DNA of 64,000 nt from positions 62,001 through 126,000 of the forward strand of contig NZ_BMIJ01000004.1 of the NCBI RefSeq assembly GCF_014641945.1, given 5' to 3'. Below, piece after piece: positions 1 to 8,682 of the stretch. A model generated the notes under the pieces. That model was not told the origin of the DNA and did not search any database. It saw only the letters and a program-made list of their open reading frames with translations. Both the position numbers and the translations under genes were made by a program. This DNA comes from Marinobacterium zhoushanense (GTDB lineage Bacteria; Pseudomonadota; Gammaproteobacteria; Pseudomonadales; Balneatricaceae). Position 1 is the first letter of the stretch. Each line of letters begins with the position of its first letter.

Positions 1-2
1 AG

Positions 3-707
3 ATTGCGCTGCTCATCGACTGCGACAACGTGAGCTACAAGTCTATCGAAGGCGTACTGCAGGAGCTGGCCAAATATGGCACGGTCAACGTGCGCCACGC
101 CCATGGCGACTGGAATAACCCCTCGCTTGCCGGATGGATTGAAAAGCTGCACCCTCACGCCATCAGGCCCATGCAGCAGTTTGCCTACACCAAGGGCAAG
201 AACGCCACGGACTCGGCGATGATTATCGACGCAATGGATCTGCTGTATAGCAAGAACGTGGACGCCTTCGCCCTGATGACCAGCGATAGCGACTTTACGC
301 CTCTTGTCATGAGAATTCTGGAGAGCGGTTTGCCGGTATACGGTTTCGGCGAGAAGAAAACACCCCAGGCATTTGTCGATGCCTGCTCACCCTTTATCTA
401 TATCGAAAACCTGATCGAAGATGAAAGCGAAGAGGTAGATGCCCCCCAGGCATCACACAAGAAAAACAGGAAGGAGCTGCGCGGTGACAGCGGCTTGGTC
501 AATCTGCTCAGGACCGCCGTCGAACAGACCTCGGATGACGATGGTTTCGCCCACCTGAGCATGGTGGCGAACTATATATCCAACAACAGCTCCTTCTCAT
601 CGGTGAACTACGGCTACAAAAAGCTTGGCGACCTGATTCGTGTCATCGATCTGTTCGAGATCGAGATGAGGCACACCGCCATGTACATCAAGGACAAGAG
701 AAGCTAG
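3..707 (+). CDS. NYN-domain (LabA/DUF88-like) protein with C-terminal LOTUS/OST-HTH domain, 5' end missing
   Basis: The reading frame is open from the left edge, so the start codon lies outside the window; the first visible residues read IALLIDCDN, the opening strand and first acidic residue of a NYN/PIN-like nuclease fold. Further acidic positions appear in NATDSAM and in TSDSDFTPL, which are the family's metal-binding sites. The last ~75 residues (from GDSGLVNLL) look like a LOTUS/OST-HTH RNA-binding module. The family pairs RNA cleavage or binding with regulation, but a substrate cannot be read from sequence. It is convergent with the glucose importer genes, separated by only 29 bases with no obvious terminator. 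It is probably unrelated to the sugar genes. Confidence 0.85.
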   Translation: MALLIDCDNVSYKSIEGVLQELAKYGTVNVRHAHGDWNNPSLAGWIEKLHPHAIRPMQQFAYTKGKNATDSAMIIDAMDLLYSKNVDAFALMTSDSDFTPLVMRILESGLPVYGFGEKKTPQAFVDACSPFIYIENLIEDESEEVDAPQASHKKNRKELRGDSGLVNLLRTAVEQTSDDDGFAHLSMVANYISNNSSFSSVNYGYKKLGDLIRVIDLFEIEMRHTAMYIKDKRS

Positions 708-736
708 GCGCTCGCCCGCTTCTCCTGCCCCTCCCC

Positions 737-1852
737 TCATAGCAGACGTTCTTCAGTTTCGGGATCGAACAACACCGCCTTCGACATATCGACCATGAAC
801 TCCATATCGGTGCCGACCGGGCGCTGTTCGCGCGGGTCGACACGGCAGTCCACCTCCTGACCGTTCAACTCCACCAGCACCAGGGTATCGGGGCCGGTGG
901 GCTCGGCCACTTCAACACGAGCGGTGAAGTGCGCCACGCTGTCGGCTTCGCTCTTGTGTGGAATCACATGGGTAATCAGCTCCGGACGGATCCCCAGCAC
1001 CACCTCTTTACCGACCCAGGGCTGCAGCCTTGCATCGGCATGTACCAGCGGCAACGCGTACTCCCGACCATCTTTGGTTATCGCGCGCACCGCATAACGG
1101 CCATCACCGCAGGTCAGCTCGCAGCGCAGGAAGTTCATCGCCGGCGAGCCCATGAAACCGGCCACAAACATGTTGGCCGGGTTATCGTAGATCTCCTGCG
1201 GAGTACCGAACTGCTGCACCATACCATCCTTCATCACGGCGATACGGTCGGCCAGGGTCATCGCTTCGATCTGGTCGTGGGTGACGTAGACGATGGTGGT
1301 TTTCAGCCGCTGATGCAGCTTCTTGATCTCGGTGCGCATCTCGACGCGCAGTTTGGCGTCCAGGTTGCTGAGCGGCTCATCAAACAGGTAGATCTTTGGC
1401 TGACGCGCCAGTGCCCGTCCCATCGCCACGCGCTGACGTTGACCGCCGGAGAGCTGTGAGGGTTTGCGATCCAGCAGGTGGCTGATCTGCAACAGATCGG
1501 CCACACGCTCCACCTCTTGTATCCGCTCCGCCTTGGGCACCTTGCGGATCTCCAGCGCAAAGGCGATGTTGTCGCGCACGCTCATGCTCGGGTACAGCGC
1601 ATAGGACTGGAACACCATGGCGATATCGCGATCCTTTGGCGGCAGATGGGTTACTGCTCCACCGCCGATGCAGATATCACCGGAGGTCACCTCCTCTAGC
1701 CCAGCGATGGAGTTCATCAGCGTGGATTTACCGCAGCCGGAGGGACCGACCAGAATCAGAAACTCGCCATCCTTGATGCTCAGGTTGATCCCCTTGAGCA
1801 CATCCACGTTACCGAAAGTCTTTTTAACGTTTTGAATATCCAGAGCTGCCAT
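737..1852 (-). CDS. gtsD: Carbohydrate ABC importer ATPase (MalK/GtsD-type)
   Basis: Cytoplasmic ATPase powering the glucose-type importer encoded just upstream. Walker [10 protein letters not shown] is at residues 36-44, the LSGGQ signature at 134-138, Walker B IYLFDEP at 154-160 and the switch histidine at 192. A C-terminal OB/TOBE-like domain of ~130 residues follows, as in MalK and UgpC, for a total of 371 residues, the usual length. It is the last gene of a four-gene operon (binding protein, permease, permease, ATPase). This ATPase class often serves several importers, and two paralogues occur at 14.8 and 50.9 kb. The gene name follows the Pseudomonas glucose locus by context; substrate is inferred. 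Confidence 0.9.
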   Translation of the reverse strand: MAALDIQNVKKTFGNVDVLKGINLSIKDGEFLILVGPSGCGKSTLMNSIAGLEEVTSGDICIGGGAVTHLPPKDRDIAMVFQSYALYPSMSVRDNIAFALEIRKVPKAERIQEVERVADLLQISHLLDRKPSQLSGGQRQRVAMGRALARQPKIYLFDEPLSNLDAKLRVEMRTEIKKLHQRLKTTIVYVTHDQIEAMTLADRIAVMKDGMVQQFGTPQEIYDNPANMFVAGFMGSPAMNFLRCELTCGDGRYAVRAITKDGREYALPLVHADARLQPWVGKEVVLGIRPELITHVIPHKSEADSVAHFTARVEVAEPTGPDTLVLVELNGQEVDCRVDPREQRPVGTDMEFMVDMSKAVLFDPETEERLL

Positions 1853-1876
1853 GATCTTTACCTTTAATTCTTATCA

Positions 1877-2752
1877 TCAGCCTTTGACGGCACCTGCGGT
1901 GAGACCGCGCACGAAATACTTACCGGCCAGGACATAGACAATCAGGGTCGGAAGGGCCGCGATCATCGCTGCCGCCATATCCACGTTGTACTCCTTCACC
2001 CCGGTGGAGGTGTTGACCAGGTTGTTCAGTGCCACCGTGATCGGCTTGGTATCGCCGCCGGAGTACACCACGCCGAACAGGAAGTCGTTCCACACCTGGG
2101 TGAACTGCCAGATGATGCAGACCACGAAGATCGGTCCGGACAGTGGCAGGATGATGCGCCAGAAGATGGTGAAAAAGCCGGCGCCGTCGATGCGTGCGGC
2201 GTTGACCAGCTCGGTCGGCACTGCCACGTAGAAGTTGCGGAAAAACAGCGTAGTGAACGACATGCCATAGACGATATGCACGAACACCAGCCCAGTGGTG
2301 GTGTTGGCCAGCCCCAACCAGCCCAGGGTCTGCGCCATCGGCAGGATCACCACCTGAAACGGGATAAAGCAGCCGAACAACATCAGGCCGAAAAACAGGT
2401 CGCTGCCGCGGAACTTCCACTTGGTCAGCACATAACCGTTGAGCGCACCGAGGAAGGTGGAGATCAGCACCGCCGGGATGGTGATCTGGAACGAGTTCCA
2501 GAAGTAACCCTGTACGCCGTCGCAAGCGACGCCAGTGCAGGCGGAGCTCCAGGCCTTGATCCAGGCATCGAATAGGAACGCATCGGGCAGCGCCAGCAGG
2601 TTACCGGAACGGATATCGTCCATGCTCTTGAACGAGGTCAGCAGCATCACCAGCAGCGGCATCAGGTAGAACAATACGCCCAACAGCAAGGTGGCGTAGA
2701 CAAACAGCCGCCCAATGGTGAAGCGCGGCTTATTCAGAGACAGCTCAGCCAT
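1877..2752 (-). CDS. gtsC: Sugar ABC importer permease, MalG/GtsC type
   Basis: Inner-membrane permease with about six hydrophobic segments, beginning with LFVYATLLLGVLFYLMPLLV near residue 15. The EAA-like loop lies near residues 185-205 (ELVNAARIDGAGFFTIFWR) and docks onto the ATPase. It ends in LTAGAVKG, a tail typical of the MalG subfamily. The start codon overlaps the end of the upstream permease gene by 8 bases, and the ATPase gene follows after 24 bases, so the three are translationally linked. It forms the second half of a heterodimeric channel. Family assignment is firm; glucose specificity rests on the neighbouring GltR/GtrS-like pair and on similarity of layout to the Pseudomonas glucose locus. 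Confidence 0.88.
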   Translation of the reverse strand: MAELSLNKPRFTIGRLFVYATLLLGVLFYLMPLLVMLLTSFKSMDDIRSGNLLALPDAFLFDAWIKAWSSACTGVACDGVQGYFWNSFQITIPAVLISTFLGALNGYVLTKWKFRGSDLFFGLMLFGCFIPFQVVILPMAQTLGWLGLANTTTGLVFVHIVYGMSFTTLFFRNFYVAVPTELVNAARIDGAGFFTIFWRIILPLSGPIFVVCIIWQFTQVWNDFLFGVVYSGGDTKPITVALNNLVNTSTGVKEYNVDMAAAMIAALPTLIVYVLAGKYFVRGLTAGAVKG

Positions 2753-3713
2753 TGTTCTTACCTCGCAGCTCAGAGTAGAGATAGGGGATCAGTATCGCCA
2801 GCACCACTCCCAGCATCAGCATCGCACTGGCGGAGCCCAGCGCCATCTGGCCGCGGCTGAACGCCGTGGTGTACATGAAGGTGGCCGGCAGGTCGGTGGA
2901 GTAGCCCGGACCTCCGCCGGTGAGTGCCATGACCAGGTCGAAACTCTTGATCGCGATGTGCGACAGGATGATGAAGGCACTGAAAAATACCGGGCGCAGA
3001 TGCGGCAGGATGATGCGCCGATAGATAGTCGGCATGCTGGCGCCGTCGAGCTGCGCCGCCTTGACGATAGAGTTATCGACGCCGCGCAGGCCGGCCAGAA
3101 ACAATGCCATGACAAAGCCGGACGATTGCCACACTGCGGCGATCACCAGGGTATAGATCGCCATGTCCGGATCCACCAGCCAATCGAAGGTAAACTGCTC
3201 AAATCCCCAGTCCTGCAGCAACTTCTCCAGCCCCAGCCCAGGGTTCAGAATCCATTTCCAGGCAGTACCGGTGACGATGAATGACAGCGCCATGGGATAG
3301 AGGAAAATGGTACGAATGGAGCCCTCGGCACGGATCTTCTGGTCCAGCAGTATCGCCATCAGCACGCCCAGCCCTAAACAGATCAGGATGAACAGTCCGC
3401 CAAAAATGACGATATTGAGCGAAGCCACGCCCCAGCGGTCATTGTCGAGCAGTTTTTCGTACTGCAGCAGACCGACGAAGTCGTATTGCGGCAGAAAACG
3501 GGACTTTGTCACCGACAGTACGCCGGTCCAGATCACATAGCCGTAGATGAACAGCAGTGTGGTCAGCATGGTGGGGCCCAACACCAACTTGGGCAGCAGA
3601 CGCTGTACCCGTTCACCAAACCCCACGCCTCGACGTACAGGCTCGGTGCCGGCAGTAGCATCGTCCGATATGGACGCGGTAGCAGCGGATTGTGTCATTT
3701 CGTGAGCAGCCAT
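2745..3713 (-). CDS. gtsB: Sugar ABC importer permease, MalF/GtsB type
   Basis: Inner-membrane permease and partner of the MalG-type protein encoded next. It has a cytoplasmic N-terminal tail of ~45 residues, a first membrane segment near LVLGPTMLTTLLFIYGYVIW, and an EAA-type loop around VKAAQLDGASMPTIYRRIILP. The reading frame can be extended to a TTG codon at 3722, but the ATG at 3713 has a better-placed AAGG ribosome-binding site, so 3713 is chosen. A strong hairpin separates it from the binding-protein gene, which may set a lower expression level for the membrane components. About 322 residues, normal for the family. Confidence 0.88.
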   Translation of the reverse strand: MAAHEMTQSAATASISDDATAGTEPVRRGVGFGERVQRLLPKLVLGPTMLTTLLFIYGYVIWTGVLSVTKSRFLPQYDFVGLLQYEKLLDNDRWGVASLNIVIFGGLFILICLGLGVLMAILLDQKIRAEGSIRTIFLYPMALSFIVTGTAWKWILNPGLGLEKLLQDWGFEQFTFDWLVDPDMAIYTLVIAAVWQSSGFVMALFLAGLRGVDNSIVKAAQLDGASMPTIYRRIILPHLRPVFFSAFIILSHIAIKSFDLVMALTGGGPGYSTDLPATFMYTTAFSRGQMALGSASAMLMLGVVLAILIPYLYSELRGKNNG

Positions 3714-3742
3714 GATCAACAACCTTCAGGCGAGTTTGGAGA

Positions 3743-3766
3743 GGGGTATCGTCGATGCGATACCCC
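3743..3766 (-). other. Intercistronic hairpin between gtsA and gtsB
   Basis: A perfect 9-bp inverted repeat, GGGGTATCG and CGATACCCC, with a 6-base loop, lies between the binding-protein stop codon and the first permease start. There is no U tract, so it resembles a 3'-end stabiliser or partial attenuator rather than a full terminator. Three other uptake operons in this window carry a hairpin at the same place. Confidence 0.75.
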
Positions 3767-3800
3767 GCTGCCTGTCAGATCAGATTAGAGTGATGCGGAT

Positions 3801-5063
3801 TCAGATAGCCGCGCGAACAGCTTTGGCCAGTTTCTCGGCCGCTTGCTCAGGCGTCATATCGTCGCTGTTGAAGAAGTTGGTGACAGTGTCATAGATAGCA
3901 CCCTGCACCGCCGACGGCACCGCCATACCGTGCGCCATACTCGGCACCAGCCCGCCCTGCTTCGAGGTACTGATGAAGTCGTTCATCGACATCTTCGCGC
4001 AGCTGTCGAACTTGTCCATCGGCAGATCGGTACGCACCGGAATGGAGCCCTTGTTCAGGTTGAAAGCCTCCTGAAAGGTGGGCTCCAGAATCAGCCGTGC
4101 CAGGTCAGCCTGAGCCTGCTTGTCCCCGGCATCGCTGACCTCGAACATGGCGAAGCTGTCCACGTTGAAGGTGAAGGTGTTCTGCGTGCCCGGCGCAGGT
4201 GCGCAGACGTAGTCCTTGCCCGGGATTTTGCCGGCAGCAGTGAACTCACCCTTGGCCCAGTCGCCCATCACCTGCATCGCAGCCTTGCCGTTGATAACCA
4301 TTGCGGTGGCGATATTCCATTCGCGGCCGGCGGCATCATCATCGATCAGCGGACGCAGACGCTTGAAGGTATCCAGCACCTTGACCATGGTGTCACCGGA
4401 CAGGGCATCGGCATCGGTCTCTACCATCGCCTTCTGGTAGAAGTCAGCACCGCCGACACCCAGCACTACGGCCTCAAACAGTGTCGCGTCCTGCCAGGCC
4501 TGGCCACCGTGGGCCAGCGGAATAAAACCTGCTGCCTTGATCTTCGGTGCAACTGCGATCAGCTCTTCCCAGCTGCTCGGCACCTCATCGACACCGGCTT
4601 GTTTCAGTACCTCGGGGTTGGCCCAGATCCAGTTCACGCGGTGAACATTCACCGGTACTGCAACGTAGTGACCGTCGTATTTCATGACATTGGCCACCAC
4701 CTGCGGCAGCTGCTGATCCCAATTGTTGTTGCCGGCGACCTGATCAAGCTCGGTGAGAAAGCCGAGATCCGCCCACTCCTGGATATCGGGGCCTTTGATC
4801 TGGGCGGCGCTGGGAGGATTACCGGATACGGCACGGGACTTGAGCACGGTCATGGCGCTCTCGCCGCCACCACCGGCAACGGCAAAATCTTTCCATTCGT
4901 GCCCCTCTTTCTCCAGCAGATCTTTCAATACGGCGGCAGACTTGGCTTCACCGCCCGAGGTCCAGTAGTGGAGAACTTCGACACTGCCGGCGAGAGCTCC
5001 AGTGCTGAGCAGCCCGGAGATGGCGGTCGCGAGGATGGTACGCTTTGCGAAAGTGGTCAACAT
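3801..5063 (-). CDS. gtsA: Periplasmic sugar-binding protein of glucose-type ABC importer
   Basis: Secreted solute-binding protein of 420 residues. The N-terminal signal peptide runs to about ALAGS (residue ~26) after a hydrophobic [17 protein letters not shown] stretch. The mature part is a family 1 carbohydrate-binding protein, starting [19 protein letters not shown], a hallmark of the glucose/mannose-binding group. First gene of the operon, with an AAGGG ribosome-binding site. The adjacent two-component system resembles GltR/GtrS, which in Pseudomonas controls glucose uptake, so glucose is the likely ligand. A tandem repeat at 5171-5190 upstream is a plausible regulator site. A related hexose or glucoside ligand is possible. 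Confidence 0.87.
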   Translation of the reverse strand: MLTTFAKRTILATAISGLLSTGALAGSVEVLHYWTSGGEAKSAAVLKDLLEKEGHEWKDFAVAGGGGESAMTVLKSRAVSGNPPSAAQIKGPDIQEWADLGFLTELDQVAGNNNWDQQLPQVVANVMKYDGHYVAVPVNVHRVNWIWANPEVLKQAGVDEVPSSWEELIAVAPKIKAAGFIPLAHGGQAWQDATLFEAVVLGVGGADFYQKAMVETDADALSGDTMVKVLDTFKRLRPLIDDDAAGREWNIATAMVINGKAAMQVMGDWAKGEFTAAGKIPGKDYVCAPAPGTQNTFTFNVDSFAMFEVSDAGDKQAQADLARLILEPTFQEAFNLNKGSIPVRTDLPMDKFDSCAKMSMNDFISTSKQGGLVPSMAHGMAVPSAVQGAIYDTVTNFFNSDDMTPEQAAEKLAKAVRAAI

Positions 5064-5620
5064 TGGCCTAACCCTTATATTTTTTATTCAGGCATTTGTT
5101 TGATCTCCCATGGGGAGCAGGTTGATTAAAACACGCGGCTTTACCACTTAGGGTTACTGGCGGAAAGGAAGTGTAACAAAGTGTTACAAAGCACCTGCAT
5201 CCGCTTCTTGAACCGGTATTCGAAGCCTAAGAGAAGGTCTTAACCTGAGCTTATCTCAGCCAAAAAACAAATTTTAACATATTGATTTAAATCAAAAAAA
5301 CCAAAAAACCTAAGTTTAACGCCAGGCTTGCCAAGTAATAACTTTGTTGGCAGACTCTGTTCTGTTGTTCGGTTCAGATCTCAAGGAAAGAGCGTATCGA
5401 CCAGGATCAGGGAAATCGTCGAAGTCGAATATTCGTCAGCATCCAGTTACATATAGTCTTTGAACTGGTGTGAAGTATGTGCCGAAGACGAGCCAACCTG
5501 CCGTTGAGAACCTATCTTTTTTAACGGTCCAATCCGACTGCAACAGTTACCCTGATGACGGCTTGCCATATTCAGGAGTTTCGAATTTCGTGAAATTCAA
5601 TAATTTGAAATGGATGCATA
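5064..5620. other. Intergenic region between gtsA and the lipoprotein gene
   Basis: About 557 bases without a convincing gene. It holds the divergent promoters of the glucose importer (minus strand) and the lipoprotein gene (plus strand). The clearest element is the repeat at 5171-5190. An AT-rich stretch at about 5265-5310 could assist promoter opening. An 84-codon frame from 5470 overlaps the lipoprotein gene out of frame, has no family resemblance and is not called. Confidence 0.7.
5171..5190 (-). promoter_or_regulatory. Candidate response-regulator site: tandem 10-bp direct repeat before gtsA
   Basis: The plus strand reads GTGTAACAAA immediately followed by GTGTTACAAA, a direct repeat with exact 10-base register. 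The same bases also form an inverted repeat, TGTAACA-AAG-TGTTACA, at 5172-5188. Tandem 10-11 bp repeats are the usual target layout of OmpR-family response regulators, and one is encoded nearby at 7783-8511. Binding by that protein is inference. Confidence 0.5.
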
Positions 5621-6202
5621 ATGAAAAAAGCAGTTTCGATTTTAACAGCAGTGTTGGCCTTGGCAGTAATGTCCGGGTGTTCGATAAATCACCCTGTCGC
5701 AAAGGATTACCCCCAGTTCCTTGAAAAACATGCCAATAGCGTAGAGCTTCCGAAAACCAATATTCAGTCCGATTACTTTATTGATGGCGAAACTCAAAAT
5801 AACCGATACGAGTTCCGCGCCGCTACCGTCGGTTATGCCCATCTGTGGATTGTGGAGTTTGGCACGATTCTCGACGAATCGCTGAATGCTCCCTACGTAC
5901 AAAACGCTTTCGGCCGACTCACTAAAACGGACGAGGGCCACACCCAAGATGGCAACCTGATTGAGTTCAGTCTTGAAAACTACGAATTCAAGAATTATCA
6001 CGCCTATGTATCGATGCGTATCAAACTTATGGACGGAAACAATGTTACGCTGGATAAGGTATATTCAGTAGAAGGCGCCTCGAAAGGGTCACAAATGTTT
6101 TGGGGCGGTCCTTTCGGAATGAAAAATGCCACCTTGGACTCTACCAAAACCGCCATCGATAAAATTCTGGCCGATTTCATAAACGATATTCCAAGCACCT
6201 GA
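5621..6202 (+). CDS. Putative lipoprotein of unknown function
   Basis: A 193-residue protein with a lipoprotein signal: a positively charged start MKKA, a hydrophobic core, and the lipobox VMSGC with the acylated cysteine at residue 20. The mature part is rich in Asn, Tyr and Asp and contains no motif I recognise. It stands alone on the plus strand between the glucose importer and its two-component system. Its coding sequence is less GC-rich than the neighbours, which may point to separate acquisition. A short inverted repeat at 6217-6258 follows the stop codon. No function is proposed beyond an envelope location. Confidence 0.75.
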   Translation: MKKAVSILTAVLALAVMSGCSINHPVAKDYPQFLEKHANSVELPKTNIQSDYFIDGETQNNRYEFRAATVGYAHLWIVEFGTILDESLNAPYVQNAFGRLTKTDEGHTQDGNLIEFSLENYEFKNYHAYVSMRIKLMDGNNVTLDKVYSVEGASKGSQMFWGGPFGMKNATLDSTKTAIDKILADFINDIPST

Positions 6203-6216
6203 TAAAATTTCCAGTC

Positions 6217-6258
6217 GGCCGGTAAACGAAATCGATCAATAAACTCGTATTACCGGCC
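6217..6258 (+). other. Inverted repeat after the lipoprotein gene
   Basis: GGCCGGTAA (6217-6225) is repeated inverted as TTACCGGCC (6250-6258) around a 24-base loop. It lies in the convergent gap between the lipoprotein gene and the histidine kinase gene. No U tract follows on either strand, so a terminator role is only possible. Confidence 0.4.
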
Positions 6259-6337
6259 TACTATTCAACCTCCTCGCCAACCCTAGCTTGCTATTCAGGC
6301 ATCTGTCGTAAGGCGCTGTAGAAGATCAGTTAACCGA

Positions 6338-7786
6338 TTAATGGCGCGGTAGTGTTACGTCCACCTCCAGACCGCCGCCTTTGCGATTGGCAAGCCGCAA
6401 CTCACCGCCATGGGCATGGATGATGTTGCGGGCAATACCCAACCCCAGCCCGGTGCCGCCGGTATTGCGGCTGCGCGACTGCTCGACGCGGAAATAGGGC
6501 TCGAACAGCTGCTCGATCATATCCTCGGGCACGCCGGGGCCGCGGTCGCAGATACGGATAATGAGCTGCTGATCGCTGTTTTCGACCCAGACCTCGGCAC
6601 CGCCGCCGTAGAACAGGGCGTTGTCGATCAGGTTGCGCAGCGCCCGTTTCAGCGCCAGCGGCCGGGCCGATAGCGCCGGGCCCGCGTCGCCCTGCAGCGT
6701 CATGTCACGCCCCAGCTCCTGCGCATCCCCCTGCAGCGACTCCAGCAGTGCGAGGATATCCACCGGTTGCAGCGGCTCGTGGATATCGGTGCCACGTGAA
6801 CACTCCAGCGCCCCCTTGACCATCTGCTCCAACTCCTCGAGATCGCGGCCGAAGGTGTCGCGATCCCGTGGATCATCCAGCATCTCGGCACGCAGTCTGA
6901 GCCGGGTAATCGGCGTTTTCAGATCGTGGGAGATGGCCGAAAACAGCCGCTCCCGGTCGTCGATAAAGCGCTGAATCCGCTCCTGCATCCGGTTGAACGC
7001 CTGGGCGGTGGCCTTGATCTCCAGCGGTCCTCGCTCCGGGATAGGTTCACGCTCCAGGCCCAACCCCAACTGTTCAGCAGCCCCGGAGAGCTGTGCCAGC
7101 GGCCGGGTCAACCAGCGCACGATGGCGCCGCCGAGCAGAAGCAGGATACCGAGCAGCAGCGCCAAAAACAGCAATCGGTCCATCGGCAGGTAGTCGCTCT
7201 TTACCAGCAGATCGGGTTTGGGCAGCAGCGCGGCCAGATAGAGCCATTCGCCGTCGCCCATACCGACCTGGGCCACCAGAATGGGCGGCGACTGGCTGTC
7301 GTAGATCAGGCTCTGTTGCGACCAGCGCGGCGGCAGATCGAGCAGCAGTGTACGGTTATTGAACACATGCAGGTTTTCCGGCAGCGAAAAGCTGACCAGG
7401 ATCTCCGGGGCGCTGCCCAGCTTCTTGCGTAGTCCCTGAGTAAAACGCTCCAACACCAGCTGCTTGAGCGCCGAGTCCTCGATATCGGTAATCTCGATCA
7501 CCTCGCGGTTGAGCGACACGAAAAAGCGAGTGCCCCCCATATCGCGCAGCTGAGACAGGACCAGGTGACGGTATTCGCTGGGCAGGGCGCGGAAAAAGGT
7601 CACCGTGGAGGAAACCCCCTCAGCCAGGTCTTCCGCCATGCGCGCCGCGACCTCACGCTTGTCGCGGCTGATCTGCTGCACCCAGATCAGGTTGCTAACC
7701 ACCTGGGCCAGCAGCACGCCGAGCACCATTACCAGCAGCATGCGCTTGAGCAGCGAGCCGGGGATCAGTGTGCGGATCAGCTTCAC
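6338..7786 (-). CDS. gtrS: Sensor histidine kinase, GtrS/EnvZ-like
   Basis: Inner-membrane sensor kinase of 482 residues. Membrane segments lie near residues 14-36 and 203-224 and enclose a periplasmic sensor of ~165 residues. Then come a HAMP linker (225-277), a HisKA domain with the phosphorylated His287 in FSAISHDLKTP, and an ATPase domain with N-box NLIDNALFYG and G-boxes DRGPGVPE and GGTGLGLGIA. It overlaps the response-regulator gene by 4 bases and is translated second. By analogy with Pseudomonas GtrS it would sense hexose or a sugar acid to control the adjacent importer. The ligand is not visible in the sequence. Confidence 0.88.
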   Translation of the reverse strand: MKLIRTLIPGSLLKRMLLVMVLGVLLAQVVSNLIWVQQISRDKREVAARMAEDLAEGVSSTVTFFRALPSEYRHLVLSQLRDMGGTRFFVSLNREVIEITDIEDSALKQLVLERFTQGLRKKLGSAPEILVSFSLPENLHVFNNRTLLLDLPPRWSQQSLIYDSQSPPILVAQVGMGDGEWLYLAALLPKPDLLVKSDYLPMDRLLFLALLLGILLLLGGAIVRWLTRPLAQLSGAAEQLGLGLEREPIPERGPLEIKATAQAFNRMQERIQRFIDDRERLFSAISHDLKTPITRLRLRAEMLDDPRDRDTFGRDLEELEQMVKGALECSRGTDIHEPLQPVDILALLESLQGDAQELGRDMTLQGDAGPALSARPLALKRALRNLIDNALFYGGGAEVWVENSDQQLIIRICDRGPGVPEDMIEQLFEPYFRVEQSRSRNTGGTGLGLGIARNIIHAHGGELRLANRKGGGLEVDVTLPRH

Positions 7787-8511
7787 GCCAGGCGCTCCAC
7801 TTCGACCGCCAGCACGTAGCCGGCCCCACGCACGGTCTTGATAATATGCGGGTCCTTGCCATCGTCCCCCAATCGCTGGCGAAGCCGGCTGAGCTGCACA
7901 TCGATACTGCGATCATAGGGGGAAGCTTCTCGACCGCGGGTCAGGTTCAGCAGGTCATCCCGGCTCAACACCTGGTTGGGATGTTCGAGAAACAGCTGCA
8001 GCAGATTGAAATCAGCACCGCTAAGCGGCTTGATCACACCTCCGGGATCGATCAGGTCGCGATTCACCCGGTCCAGGCGCCAACCGGCAAAGCAGAAGAA
8101 GCGCGGACTGTTGGCACTCTCCGGCACCGTCTGTACCCGCCTGAGCACTGCCTTGATCCGCGCCAGCAATTCGCGCGGGTTGAAGGGTTTGGCCACATAG
8201 TCGTCGGCCCCCATCTCCAACCCGACGATGCGGTCGGTCTCCTCCGCCGACGCGGTGAGCATAATGATCGGCAGTTCCGATTCGGCGCGGATACGGCGAC
8301 AGAGCGAGAAGCCGTCCTCGCCCGGCATCATCAGATCGAGCACGACCAGGTCGATATCCTGTCGTGCATGCAGCAGCGCCATCAACTCGCTGCCGTCGGC
8401 AAGGGTCAGCACCGAATAGCCGTTGCGCTGCAGATAGGACTCCAGCAACTCGCGTATCTGCTGGTCGTCATCGACCACCAGAATCTGTTTGCTCTTTTCG
8501 CTAGGGGACAT
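7783..8511 (-). CDS. gltR: OmpR-family response regulator, GltR-like
   Basis: Transcription regulator with a receiver domain at residues ~8-122 (acidic pocket VVDDD, phospho-acceptor Asp59 in VVLDLMMPG, and the conserved lysine in AKPFNPREL) and a winged-helix DNA-binding domain ending YVLAVEVERLA. The frame extends to 8577, but the ATG at 8511 has a GGAGAGAG sequence just upstream and starts right before the receiver domain, so it is preferred. First gene of the regulator-kinase operon. Likely target: the glucose importer promoter around 5171-5190, and perhaps its own promoter, where a TGTAA-GT-TTACA palindrome sits. Confidence 0.88.
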   Translation of the reverse strand: MSPSEKSKQILVVDDDQQIRELLESYLQRNGYSVLTLADGSELMALLHARQDIDLVVLDLMMPGEDGFSLCRRIRAESELPIIMLTASAEETDRIVGLEMGADDYVAKPFNPRELLARIKAVLRRVQTVPESANSPRFFCFAGWRLDRVNRDLIDPGGVIKPLSGADFNLLQLFLEHPNQVLSRDDLLNLTRGREASPYDRSIDVQLSRLRQRLGDDGKDPHIIKTVRGAGYVLAVEVERLA

Positions 8512-8629
8512 GCTCTCTCCGCGCCGCATCACAACTGATGGAAACGGCCGTACTGAGTTTTTATTATTCTGGCTCATCAGTGGATTTTATTCTTCTTCCA
8601 GCCAGTCCATGCAAAATGTAACAAAATAA

Positions 8630-8641
8630 TGTAAGTTTACA
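8630..8641. promoter_or_regulatory. Palindrome in the divergent promoter of gltR and the Gfo/Idh gene
   Basis: TGTAAGTTTACA is a near-perfect palindrome (TGTAA-GT-TTACA) in the 171-base gap between the two divergent genes, and a second ATGTAA occurs 13 bases to the left at 8616. It may bind the adjacent response regulator or a repressor; which one cannot be decided. Confidence 0.35.
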
Positions 8642-8682
8642 ACATTCAGTTTTCACCGAATCGCCCGGACTGGAGCCTATCA

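Noticed and set aside
3843..5129. 428-codon plus-strand frame opposite the glucose binding-protein gene
   Set aside because: Antisense shadow of a secreted binding protein with a proper signal peptide and operon context.
5470..5724. 84-codon plus-strand frame ahead of the lipoprotein gene
   Set aside because: Overlaps the lipoprotein gene out of frame, lacks a signal or known motif, and the lipoprotein has a convincing lipobox.
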